This document shows positions 1-8,990 of a stretch of 64,000 nt of DNA, in pieces. The notes beneath the pieces were generated by a model. That model was not told the origin of the DNA. It worked only from the letters and a program-made list of their open reading frames with translations, and ran no database searches. Made by a program: the position numbers and the translations under genes. The stretch spans positions 186,001 to 250,000 of the forward strand of contig NZ_BMFY01000001.1 of assembly GCF_014639315.1 (NCBI RefSeq). The letters run 5' to 3'. The stretch comes from Sediminivirga luteola (GTDB taxonomy: Bacteria > Actinomycetota > Actinomycetes > Actinomycetales > Brevibacteriaceae). How positions within the stretch are numbered: position 1 is the stretch's first letter; every line of letters begins with the position of its first letter.

Positions 1-599
1 GCGCGCAGCTGGAGCTCACGCCCAAGGCCGACGGGATGCGCGGCGCCGTGCAGAAGGCCGAGGCCCTCGCTGCGGAGGGCGCGGTCCTGGTGCGGCAGTT
101 CGCCAATCCCGCCAATGTCGAGGTGCACCGGCGCACCACCGCCAAGGAGATCCTCGACGACACCGGCGGTGAGCTCTCTGCGTTCGTCTCCGGCATCGGC
201 ACCGGCGGGACCATCACGGGCGTGGGCCAGGTGCTCAAGGAGCACGACTCCTCCATCCAGGTGATCGCCGTCGAACCGGCCGATTCGCCGCTGCTGGCCG
301 GTGGGCAGCCCGGCGGCCACATGATCCAGGGCATCGGCGCCAACTTCGTGCCTGAGATCCTGGACACCGACATCTACGACGAGGTCATCGGCGTCACCAA
401 CGACGACGCCTTCGCCAAGGCACGCCAGCTGGCCAAGGACGAGGGCATCCTGGTCGGGATCTCCTCCGGCGCGGCCCTCACCGCCGCGCTGGAGATCGCC
501 GCGCGCCCGGAGCACCAGGGCAAGCGGGTCGTCGTCGTGCTCCCGGACTTCGGCGAACGCTACCTCTCCACGCCGCTGTTCGCGGAGTACATGGACTGA
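1..599 (+). CDS. cysK: Cysteine synthase (O-acetylserine sulfhydrylase), C-terminal part
   Basis: PLP enzyme that makes L-cysteine from O-acetylserine and sulfide in the cytoplasm. The frame is open from base 3 to the stop at 597-599, so only about 198 C-terminal codons are visible and the PLP-lysine lies upstream of the window. Visible landmarks are the GTGGTITG loop that holds the PLP phosphate and the GISSGAA segment near the end, both typical of the CysK/CysM fold. The next gene, cysE, starts two bases after the stop; it makes the substrate of this enzyme, and CysE and CysK form a complex in many bacteria. CysK rather than CysM or a cystathionine beta-synthase is favoured by the cysE pairing. 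The identification is firm; the exact paralogue is slightly less so because the N-terminus is missing. Confidence 0.95.
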   Translation, partial: AQLELTPKADGMRGAVQKAEALAAEGAVLVRQFANPANVEVHRRTTAKEILDDTGGELSAFVSGIGTGGTITGVGQVLKEHDSSIQVIAVEPADSPLLAGGQPGGHMIQGIGANFVPEILDTDIYDEVIGVTNDDAFAKARQLAKDEGILVGISSGAALTAALEIAARPEHQGKRVVVVLPDFGERYLSTPLFAEYMD

Positions 600-601
600 A
601 C

Positions 602-1264
602 GTGGCCCGTCCCGCAAAGACCCTGAAAACCCTCGCCGGGGTGGCTGCGGCGGCCACGCTCACCGCCGCCGCCACCCTGGCGTCCAAGAAGTCCGTCCGC
701 GAGACGCTCGCCGAGGATCTCGCCAATGCGCGCGAGCACGATCCCGCGGCGCGCAACGACCTCGTGACGCTGCTCAGTTACCCCGGATTGCACGCGATCT
801 GGGCCTACCGGGGGCTGCACCACCTGTGGCAGCGGCCCGGCGGGCAGGTTCCCGCCCGGCTGCTCTCTCAGTTCGTGCGCACCCTGACCGGAGTGGAGAT
901 CCACCCGGGGGCGAGCATCGGGCGCCGGTTCTTCATCGACCACGCCGCAGGCGTCGTCATCGGCGAGACCACCGAGATCGGCGACGGCGTGATGCTCTAC
1001 CAGGGCGTCACCCTGGGCGGCCGGTCGCTGGAGCAGGGCAAACGGCATCCCACCCTGGAGGACGATGTGGTGGTCGGCGCCGGCGCCAAAGTGATCGGCC
1101 CGGTCGTGATCGGCGCGCGCTCGGCCGTGGGCGCCAACGCGGTCGTGGTCAAGGACGTGCCGGCCGATTCCGTCGCTGTGGGCGTGCCGGCGCAGATCAA
1201 GCGCAGCCGGGAAGCGCGGGAGCCGGAGCATGATGTGCTCACGGATCCTGCCATCTGGATCTGA
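602..1264 (+). CDS. cysE: Serine O-acetyltransferase
   Basis: Transfers acetyl from acetyl-CoA to L-serine, the first committed step of cysteine synthesis. The C-terminal half is a left-handed beta-helix of hexapeptide repeats (for example [13 protein letters not shown] and [16 protein letters not shown]), preceded by the family helices ([14 protein letters not shown]). The protein ends in isoleucine (PAIWI). A C-terminal Ile is the residue that CysE inserts into the CysK active site, so complex formation with the preceding gene is likely. The GTG start gives 220 aa and a two-base gap to cysK. The first 30 residues are extra for this family and include a hydrophobic Ala/Thr/Leu stretch (about residues 12-28); I see no better start before the conserved region. 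Confidence 0.93.
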   Translation: MARPAKTLKTLAGVAAAATLTAAATLASKKSVRETLAEDLANAREHDPAARNDLVTLLSYPGLHAIWAYRGLHHLWQRPGGQVPARLLSQFVRTLTGVEIHPGASIGRRFFIDHAAGVVIGETTEIGDGVMLYQGVTLGGRSLEQGKRHPTLEDDVVVGAGAKVIGPVVIGARSAVGANAVVVKDVPADSVAVGVPAQIKRSREAREPEHDVLTDPAIWI

Positions 1265-1511
1265 AGTCCCTCACCCGAGGCGGGGCCAGTCGCTGCCGCT
1301 GGTCGCCGTAGTCGGTTCGGGACGTGCCCTCGTTTCGGCACCCTTCAATCGCTACGGCCCCCTTAGATCGCCGCTGCACCCGTAGGTCGTCACCGCCCAG
1401 GTCTGGAGAGCGGCGATGTACGGGCGCGGCGACGACGTAACTTCTCGGGCAGGGCGCCAGGCAGGGCGCCACGTGCCGGTGGCGGCCGCCTGTCGATGGC
1501 AGAATGGCGCC

Positions 1512-2456
1512 ATGACGACCCTCGACATCTCCACCATCGCCTTCCCCGAGCCGGTCCTGCGGGACCGGGTGGCCCGCGAACTGCCAGCCGAGCACCGCGA
1601 GACCCTGGACCTCGTGGTGTGGTCGGCCGAGCATCCCGACGCCGATCCGGCCGGCATCGACGCCGTCATCCTGCCCTACCTGGATTCCGGCCGGACTCTG
1701 GCGAGGGCCGGGGAACTGACCCGGCTGAAGCTCGCCCACACGCAGACGACCGGGTACGACGGCGTTCCCGCGGCCGTGGGGGAGGGCGTGGCCATCGCCA
1801 CGGCCCGGGGCGTGCACGCCGCAGCCACCGCAGAGCTGGCGCTCGGACTGACCCTGGCCAGCCTGCGGGGCATCGACGAGGCGGCCCGGGACATGACCAC
1901 CGCCAGCTGGAACCATCTGCGCCGGCCCTCCCTGGCCGACCGCAGGGTGATGGTGATCGGCGTCGGCGGCATCGGCGAGGAGATCGCCCGCCGCCTGGAC
2001 CCCTTCGAGGTCGAGCTGATCCGGGTGGGCACGCGCGCCCGGCAGGACGCGCGGGGGCAGGTGCACGGCGTCGACGAGCTGCCGCAGCTGCTGCCGCAGA
2101 CCGAGGTGGTCATCCTCATCACGCCGCTGACCGAGCTGACCGAGCACCTAGTGGACCGCGAGTTCCTCGCCGCCCTTCCCGACGGCGCTCTGGTGGTGAA
2201 CGTCGCCCGCGGCCGGGTGGTGGAGACCGAGGCCCTGGTCGCCGAGCTCCGGACGGGCCGGCTGGCGGCCGCGCTCGACGTCACCGATCCCGAGCCGCTT
2301 CCGCGGGACCATCCGCTGTGGAGCACCCCCAACACGCTCATCACCCCGCATGTCGGCGGGGACACCAGCGCCTTCGAACCCAGGATCGTCGCGCTGCTGG
2401 CCGATCAGCTCACCCGCATCGCCGAAGGACGCGAGCTGCGCAACCTCGTCTCCTGA
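1512..2456 (+). CDS. D-isomer-specific 2-hydroxyacid dehydrogenase
   Basis: NAD(P)-dependent dehydrogenase of the D-2-hydroxyacid family, 314 aa; the physiological 2-keto acid is unknown. Seen: Rossmann motif VIGVGGIGEEIARR, the substrate-binding/catalytic Arg in NVARGRVVE, Glu in DPEPLP, and the catalytic His in TPHVGG. The frame is open upstream to about 1416, but the ATG at 1512 fits the family N-terminus and has a CAGAAT hexamer six bases before it, as in other probably leaderless genes here. It is a stand-alone gene between cysE and ilvD, about 250 bases from cysE. It is much shorter than SerA (no ACT domain; the real serA lies at 15.1 kb), so a glyoxylate/hydroxypyruvate reductase-like role is more plausible than serine synthesis. 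Confidence 0.85.
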   Translation: MTTLDISTIAFPEPVLRDRVARELPAEHRETLDLVVWSAEHPDADPAGIDAVILPYLDSGRTLARAGELTRLKLAHTQTTGYDGVPAAVGEGVAIATARGVHAAATAELALGLTLASLRGIDEAARDMTTASWNHLRRPSLADRRVMVIGVGGIGEEIARRLDPFEVELIRVGTRARQDARGQVHGVDELPQLLPQTEVVILITPLTELTEHLVDREFLAALPDGALVVNVARGRVVETEALVAELRTGRLAAALDVTDPEPLPRDHPLWSTPNTLITPHVGGDTSAFEPRIVALLADQLTRIAEGRELRNLVS

Positions 2457-2518
2457 CGGCGTCCGCCGGGGCGCCCGTCGACCGGCGGCGGTCCGCAGCG
2501 GACGCTGCCTTTGAAAAC

Positions 2519-2587
2519 CCACGGCTGTTTCGAATTCCCGCCGAATTCCCGCCGTAGATCAGCAGCGGGAATTCGAAATGGCCGTGG
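2519..2587 (-). repeat. Dispersed palindromic repeat, family 1, copy 1
   Basis: Two 23-base arms, 2519-2541 and 2565-2587, are inverted copies matching at 21 of 23 positions, with a 23-base loop. Both contain TTTCGAATTCCCG (or its complement), so single-stranded DNA or RNA would fold into a long hairpin. Read on the minus strand, the element aligns with 44075-44140 before murA: arm, then GCTGATCT, then a CGG-GG stretch, then GTGGGTTTT. The AT-rich core stands out from its 70% GC surroundings. Function unknown; a REP/MITE-like element is possible. Confidence 0.75.
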
Positions 2588-2650
2588 CTTTTCGATGCCG
2601 CGATCACCCCGGGGAGGCGTCGTCGGGGAGCGGCCCGTTCGGTAGTTCGC

Positions 2651-2826
2651 CGCGAGGGCGAGACCTGCCTACCGAGATTCTCGTGGACACCGAAAGGCGG
2701 GCTTCGGCGCCGATGCGTTCCGCGGCCGTCCGCAGGACCGGACCGGCCGTGCCCGGGCCCGCCATAGGGGGTCGTGACCTCGTCGCAAAGGCAAGACCTG
2801 CGTGCCGAAATTCCTGTGCCCACCGG
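2651..2826. repeat. Imperfect direct repeat, about 43 bp, two copies
   Basis: Bases 2651-2693 and 2784-2826 align at roughly three quarters of positions and share AGACCTGC, then CCGA, ATTC, GTG and CACCG in the same order. The copies are 133 bases apart. This looks like a decayed local duplication; no function can be assigned. Confidence 0.45.
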
Positions 2827-3059
2827 AATCCCGGACATCGGCAATGTCGCGACGCTAAGGCCGGACCGCTCTCAGGACCGGCCGCAGCGGTCGGACGATG
2901 GACGGGCAGCGGGCCGCGCGAACGCAGGAGAATCGCGGGTCTCCCCGTGCCGGGTGCGCTCGCAGGCACCGGCCGGAGGTCGCTCCGGGCGCACGGGGCG
3001 CGCCGGACACGGCAGTCTTAGCATGCGAAAGCCGGTCTCAGATTCTGCGCTGCTGGGCC

Positions 3060-3065
3060 TAGACT
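3060..3065 (+). promoter_or_regulatory. ilvD -10 hexamer (leaderless geometry)
   Basis: TAGACT ends seven bases before the ilvD ATG at 3073, and no Shine-Dalgarno sequence lies between. A transcript would begin at or next to the start codon. The same spacing is seen before several other genes in this window. Confidence 0.5.
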
Positions 3066-3072
3066 CCGTTCC

Positions 3073-4800
3073 ATGAGCGCTACCGATACCGGCGCGTCCG
3101 TGCCGGACGAGACCATCGATATCAAGCCCCGTTCACGCGACGTCACCGACGGCCTGGAGAAGGCCGCCGCGCGCGGCATGCTGCGGGCCGTGGGCATGGG
3201 CGACGAGGACTGGGAGAAGCCGCAGATCGGCGTGGCCTCCTCCTGGAACGAGATCACCCCGTGCAACCTCTCGCTGGAGCGGCTCGCCAAGCAGGCCAAG
3301 GAAGGCGTGCACGAAGGCGGCGGCTACCCCCTGGAGTTCGGCACCATCTCCGTTTCCGACGGCATCTCGATGGGCCACGAGGGCATGCACTACTCGCTCG
3401 TCTCCCGTGAGATCATCACCGACTCGGTGGAAGCCGTGATGAGCGCGGAACGGCTGGACGGCTCCGTGCTCCTGGCCGGCTGCGACAAGTCCATTCCCGG
3501 CATGCTGATGGCCGCCGGCCGCCTGGGCCTGGCCAGCGTGTTCCTCTATAACGGCTCCATCATGCCCGGCAAGGCCAAGCTCTCGGACGGCACCGAGAAG
3601 GAGGTCACGCTGATCGACGCCTTCGAGGCCGTGGGTGCCTGCCGCGCGGGCAAGATGAGCCGCGAGGACGTGGACGCCATCGAACGCGCCGTCTGCCCGG
3701 GCGAAGGCGCCTGCGGTGGCATGTACACCGCCAATACGATGGCCTCCGCCGCCGAGGCGATGGGCATGTCCCTGCCGGGTTCCGCCGCCCCGCCGGCCAT
3801 TCACCGGAACCGTGACTTCTACGCGCGTGAGTCCGGCAAAGCCGTGGTGGAGTTGCTCCGTCGTGGCATCACCGCCCGCGACATCATCACCCGCGAGTCC
3901 CTGCGCAACGCGATCGCGGTCGTGATGGCCTTCGGCGGCTCCACCAATGCGGTGCTGCACCTGCTGGCGATCGCCCATGAGACCGGCGTGGACCTGGGCC
4001 TGGACGACTTCAACGAGATCGGCGACCGCGTCCCGCACCTGGGCGATCTGAAGCCTTTCGGTCGTTACGTCATGAACGACGTCTTCAAGATCGGCGGCGT
4101 GCCCGTGGTCATGAAGGCGCTGCTGGATGCCGGACTGCTCAACGGCGACTGCCTGACCGTCACCGGCAAGACCGTCGCGGAGAACCTGGCGGACATCAAC
4201 CCGCCGGATCCGGACGGGAAGATCCTGCGGGCCCTGGACAACCCGATCCACGCGACCGGCGGCCTGACGGTCCTGAAGGGCTCCCTGGCCCCCGGGGGCG
4301 CCGTGGTCAAGAGCGCGGGATTCGACGCCGATGTGTTCGACGGCACTGCGCGGGTCTTCGATCAGGAGCAGCCAGCCATGGACGCGGTCCTGAACGGTGA
4401 GCTGAAGAAGGGCGATGTCATCGTCATCCGCTATGAAGGCCCCAAGGGCGGGCCCGGCATGCGGGAGATGCTGGCCATCACCGGCGCCATCAAGGGAGCC
4501 GGCATCGGCAAGGACGTGCTGCTCATCACCGACGGCCGGTTCTCCGGTGGCTCCACCGGCCTGTGCATCGGCCATGTGGCCCCGGAGGCGGTGGACGGCG
4601 GCCCCATCGCCCTGGTGCAGGACGGCGACCGGATCACGGTGGACATCGCCGCCCGGAGCATCGAGCTGCATGTGCCGCAGGACGAGCTGGACCGCCGCCG
4701 CGAGGCATGGACGGTGCCGCACAACCCGCGGCTCAACGGCGTGCTGGGCAAGTATGCCAAGCTGGTGAAGTCCGCCGCCATCGGCGCCGTCACCGGCTGA
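3073..4800 (+). CDS. ilvD: Dihydroxy-acid dehydratase
   Basis: Fe-S dehydratase that converts 2,3-dihydroxyisovalerate and 2,3-dihydroxy-3-methylvalerate to the 2-keto acids of valine and isoleucine. 575 aa, usual length for the family. Seen: the cluster cysteines in [16 protein letters not shown] and [14 protein letters not shown], and the [10 protein letters not shown] motif near the C-terminus. The ATG at 3073 has a TAGACT hexamer seven bases upstream. The gene stands alone; the other ilv and leu genes follow within the next 33 kb, interrupted by unrelated genes. The stop codon lies inside an 18-bp tandem duplication (4793-4833). Confidence 0.97.
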   Translation: MSATDTGASVPDETIDIKPRSRDVTDGLEKAAARGMLRAVGMGDEDWEKPQIGVASSWNEITPCNLSLERLAKQAKEGVHEGGGYPLEFGTISVSDGISMGHEGMHYSLVSREIITDSVEAVMSAERLDGSVLLAGCDKSIPGMLMAAGRLGLASVFLYNGSIMPGKAKLSDGTEKEVTLIDAFEAVGACRAGKMSREDVDAIERAVCPGEGACGGMYTANTMASAAEAMGMSLPGSAAPPAIHRNRDFYARESGKAVVELLRRGITARDIITRESLRNAIAVVMAFGGSTNAVLHLLAIAHETGVDLGLDDFNEIGDRVPHLGDLKPFGRYVMNDVFKIGGVPVVMKALLDAGLLNGDCLTVTGKTVAENLADINPPDPDGKILRALDNPIHATGGLTVLKGSLAPGGAVVKSAGFDADVFDGTARVFDQEQPAMDAVLNGELKKGDVIVIRYEGPKGGPGMREMLAITGAIKGAGIGKDVLLITDGRFSGGSTGLCIGHVAPEAVDGGPIALVQDGDRITVDIAARSIELHVPQDELDRRREAWTVPHNPRLNGVLGKYAKLVKSAAIGAVTG

Positions 4801-4833
4801 GCCCGACTCGCCGGCTGAGCCCGACTCGCCGGC
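4793..4833. repeat. 18-bp tandem repeat over the ilvD stop codon
   Basis: The unit CCGGCTGAGCCCGACTCG occurs at 4793 and again at 4811, followed by a partial third copy. The first unit contains the ilvD stop. Probably a replication-slippage duplication. Confidence 0.7.
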
Positions 4834-4916
4834 CGGCCCGTCCCGCCGGCTGGCGAGCCCGGCGATGACCGCGCGAGCGATGCGTGCCGGCGACGGTGCG
4901 GCTGGCCCGCGGCCTT

Positions 4917-5450
4917 TCAGTCGTCGTCGGCCGCGGCCAGCTGCCGCTGGGTCTTACGGGACCGGGCCTTGAGCGCGACGATCGCCGCCACCAGCCCGAC
5001 CACCGCGCCGATGCCGCCGCCGAGCACCGGCCCGAGGCCAGCGTCGTCGCCGATGTCGATGCGGATGTCTACGAGCGGGTTTCCCATCAGGATGTGGAAG
5101 GACAGGGCGCCGCCCCAGAGCAGGATGAACCCGAAGGTGCCCGCCCACATCAGCCGGGTGCGGCTTTTACTGGCCTTGTCCAGCAGCGCGACCAGGTCCA
5201 CGCCCTCTTTCGCCGCGAACCAGATCGCGGCCCAGGAGGGGATGCCCACGACGAAGATCGGGACGATCGACCAGAGCCCGAGGCCGACGACGGCCAGCAG
5301 GATCGAGGCCAGGAAGCCCAGGAACATGGCGAGGACGAGCGCGAAGGAATAGGACCGGAGGATGACGTCGCGCTCGCGCTCGTCGCCCATGGAGGGGTCG
5401 TTCAATCCGGTGAGGGCGTAGGCGGCGCGCATGGCAGAGGAGCGGGTCAT
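4917..5450 (-). CDS. Small membrane protein paired with an XRE regulator
   Basis: 177-aa integral membrane protein of unknown function. It has about four hydrophobic segments: two back to back near residues 32-75, one near 93-112 and one near 138-160, and a charged C-terminus ending in Ala-Asp residues. The ATG at 5450 overlaps the stop of the XRE gene as ATGA, so the two are translationally coupled. Such pairs of a tiny XRE regulator (YozG-like) and a DUF2178-like membrane protein are common in Gram-positive bacteria, where the membrane protein is thought to control the regulator or sense the envelope. The pairing and topology are seen; the role is inference. A longer frame extends upstream to 5690 but overlaps the whole regulator gene and is unlikely. 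Confidence 0.8.
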   Translation of the reverse strand: MTRSSAMRAAYALTGLNDPSMGDERERDVILRSYSFALVLAMFLGFLASILLAVVGLGLWSIVPIFVVGIPSWAAIWFAAKEGVDLVALLDKASKSRTRLMWAGTFGFILLWGGALSFHILMGNPLVDIRIDIGDDAGLGPVLGGGIGAVVGLVAAIVALKARSRKTQRQLAAADDD

Positions 5451-5668
5451 GAGGGTTCTCCTTCCAGGTGGAAGAGTTCTTCGACGGTGGAGTCGAGCTG
5501 AGCAGCGATGCGGAGCGCCAGGTACACGCTGGGGGCGTAGTCGCCGCGTTCGATCGAGATGATGGTCTGCCGGGAGACGCCGGCCAGCTGAGCGAGCTGT
5601 GCTTGGGTGAGGCCCCGGTCCTTCCGGCGCTCGCGCACGCCCACCCAGGCGGAAGTGTCTGGTGGCAT
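5447..5668 (-). CDS. XRE-family mini-regulator (HTH only)
   Basis: 73-aa DNA-binding protein consisting almost only of a helix-turn-helix domain: RERRKDRGLTQAQLAQLAGV, SRQTIISIERGDYAPS, then LALRIAAQLDSTVEELF. This is the YozG/Cro-like type that normally binds as a dimer. The ATG at 5668 has a GAGAGGGG ribosome site upstream. The stop overlaps the start of the downstream membrane protein (ATGA). Three copies of an 18-bp palindrome (TGTCAA-N6-TTGACA type) lie 17-82 bases upstream of the start, strongly suggesting autoregulation. It is the most clear-cut candidate operator set in the window. Confidence 0.92.
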   Translation of the reverse strand: MPPDTSAWVGVRERRKDRGLTQAQLAQLAGVSRQTIISIERGDYAPSVYLALRIAAQLDSTVEELFHLEGEPS

Positions 5669-5684
5669 CGGCGGCCCCTCTCGG

Positions 5685-5750
5685 TGTCAAGGATCGTTTA
5701 CATGAACCATGTTAAGCACTCTTGACATGCCGTGTCAAACATCCTTGACA
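5685..5750 (-). promoter_or_regulatory. Promoter and three 18-bp operators of the XRE/membrane-protein operon
   Basis: Three palindromes with 6-base arms and 6-base spacers, read on the plus strand: TGTCAA-N6-TTTACA (5685-5702), TGTTAA-N6-TTGACA (5710-5727) and TGTCAA-N6-TTGACA (5733-5750). Centre-to-centre distances are 25 and 23 bases. On the minus strand the distal site supplies a TTGACA -35 box, placing the sites over the promoter of the XRE gene. This suits cooperative autorepression. Confidence 0.75.
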
Positions 5751-5769
5751 TTCTTACGCTCCCTGCCTC

Positions 5770-5816
5770 GGTGGCCCCGGGTGCAGGTGACGGCCCCGCC
5801 CGCGCCCGGGGCCACC
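5770..5816 (-). terminator. GC-rich hairpin downstream of the PucR-type regulator
   Basis: Arms 5770-5784 and 5802-5816 pair at 14 of 15 positions (GGTGGCCCCGGG type), loop 17 bases. It lies about 200 bases after the regulator's stop and just upstream of the XRE promoter. There is no T-run, so rho-independent function is uncertain. Confidence 0.4.
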
Positions 5817-6016
5817 ACCTGCGCCCGGGGTCGTGCCGCACGGGTGCGCGGTGAAAGGTGCCGTAGGGCCGGGAGCAGGCGTCTCGGCTCCCGGGTGCGG
5901 GAAGGACCTGCTGCCACGCTCGCGTTCCCTGGCCGGCGGCCCCGGGTGTGGGCAACGGCCCCGGTTGCCACTGGGGCCGCCGACCGCAACGGGGGCCGCA
6001 CCGCTCGCGGCTCGGG

Positions 6017-7132
6017 TCAGCGCAGCAGCAGCCGGATCGTGGCGGCGTCCCACGGCACCGCGGGGTCCAGCCCGGTCAGCTCGGTGAAGCGGTGCAGGCG
6101 CTTGAGCACGGTGTTGCGGTGGCAGAACAGCGCGCGTGAGGTCTCCAGGATCGAACCGGAGCGCAGGTAGTGCCGGACCGTCGCCTGCAGATCCGCTCTG
6201 GCGTGCTCGGGCAGTTCGTCCAGGCGGCGCATCACATCGGCGCGGTGGGCCTCGACGGCGACCGCGAAGCCCTCGTCCAGCGCGCTCTCCCAGTGCTCGC
6301 CGAACTCGGCTCCGGCTTCGGCGGAGCGGACCTGCCTGGCCAGTCGGCGCGCGACTGGCCAGACATCGTGCAGCTCTCCCAGACTGCCCGGGCTCGGCGG
6401 GATCCCGGCCGGAAGCGAGCGCACGCGCTGCCATCCCTGAGCATCGAGGCGCCCGGAGTCCAGCAGGGCGACATCGGCGCCCTCGGCGGTGTGCACCTGG
6501 GCCTCCGGGAAGGCGCGCCGGAGGCCGGAGCGGAACTCCCGGCGATAGGCCGGCGCCGCTACCAGCAGGAGGATGCGGGCGTCCGGCTGTAAGCCGAGCG
6601 CCTCGGCGGCGTGGCGCAGCTGGTTCTCCTCGCGGACCTCGCCGGAGAGCAGCCGTTCGAGCAGGTACCCGCGTTCCGCCTCCAGCTCGCGGCGCAACTG
6701 CATGGACTCCTCGATATAGGCGGATTGCACCTGCGAGGTGTGCAGTTCCACCGCGTCCCAGATGGCCAGCACATCGGCGCTGAGCTCGGCCCGGCCGGCG
6801 GGGACGCGCTCCGGTACGAGCGCCTCCCAGAGGAAGCGGAAGTCCATGCGCACTGTGCGCAGCAGGGAGTCCAGCGGCAGCCCCTGGCGGGCGCGGCGGC
6901 GCCCGATGTCTTGGGAGTAGGCGGTCAGCTCTCGGTGCACCTCGTCGCCGGCGATGTGCCGCAGCAGGAGGGTGAGGACTTCGCGCGAGGTGCGGTCCAG
7001 CTCCGCGTCGGTGATGGCACTGGGCAGATACCCGGGAAGTTCGCGCACCGCGCCCCGGTACCGGATCACGAGCATGTCGATCCGCCTTAGCTGGGCGCGC
7101 GCGGCATGGGTGATCGATGCAGAGGTGTGCAT
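6017..7132 (-). CDS. PucR/CdaR-type transcriptional regulator
   Basis: 371-aa regulator ending in the PucR C-terminal helix-turn-helix: a helix with LQATVRHYLRSGS, then ALFCHRNTVLKRLHRFTELT, and the terminal IRLLL. The N-terminal part is a helical RsbRD/GGDEF-like sensory region (residues about 1-160) with a charged helix (QLRRELEAERGYLLERLLSG). Members usually control purine, amino acid or sugar-acid catabolism in response to metabolites. It is divergent from the M20 peptidase at 7280, which is therefore its likely target. I chose ATG 7132; a GTG two codons upstream (7138) is also possible. The same frame stays open far upstream across the peptidase gene, but that part is antisense to it and has no family features. 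Confidence 0.85.
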   Translation of the reverse strand: MHTSASITHAARAQLRRIDMLVIRYRGAVRELPGYLPSAITDAELDRTSREVLTLLLRHIAGDEVHRELTAYSQDIGRRRARQGLPLDSLLRTVRMDFRFLWEALVPERVPAGRAELSADVLAIWDAVELHTSQVQSAYIEESMQLRRELEAERGYLLERLLSGEVREENQLRHAAEALGLQPDARILLLVAAPAYRREFRSGLRRAFPEAQVHTAEGADVALLDSGRLDAQGWQRVRSLPAGIPPSPGSLGELHDVWPVARRLARQVRSAEAGAEFGEHWESALDEGFAVAVEAHRADVMRRLDELPEHARADLQATVRHYLRSGSILETSRALFCHRNTVLKRLHRFTELTGLDPAVPWDAATIRLLLR

Positions 7133-7279
7133 TCGCACATGATAGGCCGTGCCGCGGGTGCTGCGCTGCTCTCCCCAGGGGCGGGAAATCCGCACTAGCG
7201 TGGCAGGGGAGACGAAGATGCCGCCGCGCCACCGGGAACCGGACGGTGCGAGCGCTGCGCGCTGATCAGGAGGACGCCG

Positions 7280-8599
7280 ATGACCACCGAAGGAACCGCC
7301 CCCGCGACCGCTCCGGGGCCGCTCACGCAGGACCGCCGGGAACGGATCCTCCAGGCCGTCGACGCCGCCTTCGACGAGCAGATCCGCTTCACGCAGGAGC
7401 TCGTCCGGCATCCCTCCGTGCGGACCCGGGAGGCCGGCGCGCAGGACCTCATGTACGAGGCGATGCAGAGCCGCGGTCTGGAGATGGACCGATGGGAGCT
7501 CGATCCCGAGGAGCTGGCCACGCATCACGGGGCCGGCGTCGTCGAGGTCTCCTACGAGGGGGTCGACACGGTCGTGGGCACCTACTCGCCGGACGTCGAG
7601 CGTGGGCGCTCGCTGATCCTCAACGGGCACATCGACGTCGTCCCGGAGGGGCCCGAGGAGCAGTGGGAGCGCTCGCCCTGGGATGCCGCGATCAAAGACG
7701 GGTGGCTGTACGGCCGCGGCGCCGGGGATATGAAGGCCGGCCTCGCGGCGAATCTGTTCGCCCTCGACGCCCTGCGGGCCGCCGGCCTGAAGCCCGCCGG
7801 CCGCATCCACGTCGAATCCGTCCCCGAGGAGGAGTGCACGGGCAACGGCACGCTGTCCGCCCTGATGCGCGGGTACACCGCCGATGCCGTGCTGATCCCT
7901 GAGCCGGAGGAGGACATGCTGGTCCGCGCCAACGTCGGCGTCATCTGGTTCCGCCTGCGGGTGGCCGGTAATCCGACGCATCCGCGCGAGATGAAGAGCG
8001 GTTTCAACGCCATCGACGCGCTCTACTCGGTGGTGGCCAGGCTCCGGGAACTGGAGGAACGCTGGAACGCGCAGAAGGCCGAGCACCGGTACTTCGAGGA
8101 TCTGGACCATCCGATCAACCTGAACCTCGGCAAGATCAACGGCGGCGACTGGGGGTCCTCGGTGCCGGCCTGGTGCGAGGCGGACCTGCGCATCGCCCTC
8201 TACCCCGGGGTCAGCGCCGACGAGGCCTGGGCCGAGATCACCGCGCTGCTGGCAGGCATCACCCAGGACGCGGCGGGCAACGCCATCCAGGCCGCGGCCA
8301 CCCGGACCGGCTTCTACGCGGAAGGGTACGTGATCGAGGAGGGCTCCGAGGCGGAGGAGGCGCTGCGCCGCGCCCACCGGGCTGCCTTCGACGGCAGGGA
8401 ACTGCAGTCCTTCACCACCCCCGGCTACCTGGACGGACGGATCTTCGTGCAGTACGCCGGTATTCCCGCCCTCACCTACGGCCCCGTCTCCGAGCGGATC
8501 CACGGGTACGACGAGCGGGTCGAGCTGGAGTCGGTGCGCCGCATCACCAAGTCCATCGCCCTGTTCATCGCGGAGTGGTGCGGGGTCGAGGACGCCTGA
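7280..8599 (+). CDS. M20-family metallopeptidase/deacylase (ArgE/DapE type)
   Basis: 439-aa cytoplasmic zinc hydrolase of the ArgE/DapE/ACY1 family. Seen: metal and catalytic motifs NGHIDVVP, GRGAGDMKAG (Asp ligand) and VPEEECTGNG (general-base and ligand glutamates), a dimerisation lid region (about residues 215-340), and the late His ligand in SERIHGYDE. Substrate unknown: N-acyl or N-formyl amino acid derivatives are likely. True ArgE of arginine synthesis is less likely, since no arginine genes are near and the neighbour is a PucR-type regulator, which suggests catabolic use. ATG 7280 follows an AGGAGG ribosome site. A perfect 8-bp GC stem follows the stop. Confidence 0.88.
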   Translation: MTTEGTAPATAPGPLTQDRRERILQAVDAAFDEQIRFTQELVRHPSVRTREAGAQDLMYEAMQSRGLEMDRWELDPEELATHHGAGVVEVSYEGVDTVVGTYSPDVERGRSLILNGHIDVVPEGPEEQWERSPWDAAIKDGWLYGRGAGDMKAGLAANLFALDALRAAGLKPAGRIHVESVPEEECTGNGTLSALMRGYTADAVLIPEPEEDMLVRANVGVIWFRLRVAGNPTHPREMKSGFNAIDALYSVVARLRELEERWNAQKAEHRYFEDLDHPINLNLGKINGGDWGSSVPAWCEADLRIALYPGVSADEAWAEITALLAGITQDAAGNAIQAAATRTGFYAEGYVIEEGSEAEEALRRAHRAAFDGRELQSFTTPGYLDGRIFVQYAGIPALTYGPVSERIHGYDERVELESVRRITKSIALFIAEWCGVEDA

Positions 8600-8618
8600 G
8601 CCGATCGCGCGGTGACCG

Positions 8619-8640
8619 CGCCGTGGACGCGGCCACGGCG
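8619..8640 (+). terminator. Hairpin after the M20 peptidase gene
   Basis: Perfect 8-bp stem CGCCGTGG / CCACGGCG with a 6-base loop, 20 bases after the stop. No T-run follows. Confidence 0.45.
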
Positions 8641-8955
8641 GGAGCCGTACCGCCCGCGTCCACCGCACGGACGCACGCGTGGGTCGTCGAAAAGAGGGGT
8701 GGATCCTGTGAATACGGCGTCCCCTGCACGGGCGCACGCGTGAGCAGCCCGCTGCCGGTTCCACCGCCCACCCATGCCCGCGCTGCTTCGGCGCGCCGTT
8801 GAGGTCCGACAGGTAGGTTCCGGCCCCCGCGCCCGTGCCTGCGGGCCGGTTCCGCCGCCCGTGCAAAGCGAGATCCGGGCGGAAGAGGGAGCGGGGTCTG
8901 GGCCGGCCGCGCGCCGCGGCGCCCGTATCGCATGCTGGGATATTCCGACCGTCTG
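8641..8955. other. Intergenic region before the ilvB leader
   Basis: No supported gene. It holds two near-identical 17-base segments (GCACGGACGCACGCGTG-like) about 50 bases apart and otherwise GC-rich sequence without recognisable sites. Confidence 0.5.
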
Positions 8956-8984
8956 TTGACATGCTTGTAACGGCGTGAAACTCT
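8956..8984 (+). promoter_or_regulatory. Promoter of the ilvBNC leader
   Basis: A consensus -35 box TTGACA (8956-8961) is followed after 17 bases by AACTCT (8979-8984), a weak -10 that ends six bases before the leader-peptide ATG. This geometry predicts a transcript that starts at the ATG. An alternative -10, TCTAAT (8982-8987), would need a 20-base spacer. Confidence 0.6.
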
Positions 8985-8990
8985 AATGGC

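Larger units (their letters stand above)
2457..3072. other. 616-bp intergenic region before ilvD
   Basis: No supported gene. Short open frames on both strands lack family features and overlap each other. The region holds a long palindromic element (2519-2587), an imperfect direct repeat (2651-2693 and 2784-2826) and, at its end, the ilvD promoter hexamer. Confidence 0.6.

Noticed and set aside
2578-3021. Coding gene in the 616-bp region before ilvD
   Set aside because: Short overlapping frames on both strands are Arg/Pro/Gly-rich with no motif; the region contains repeats and palindromes.
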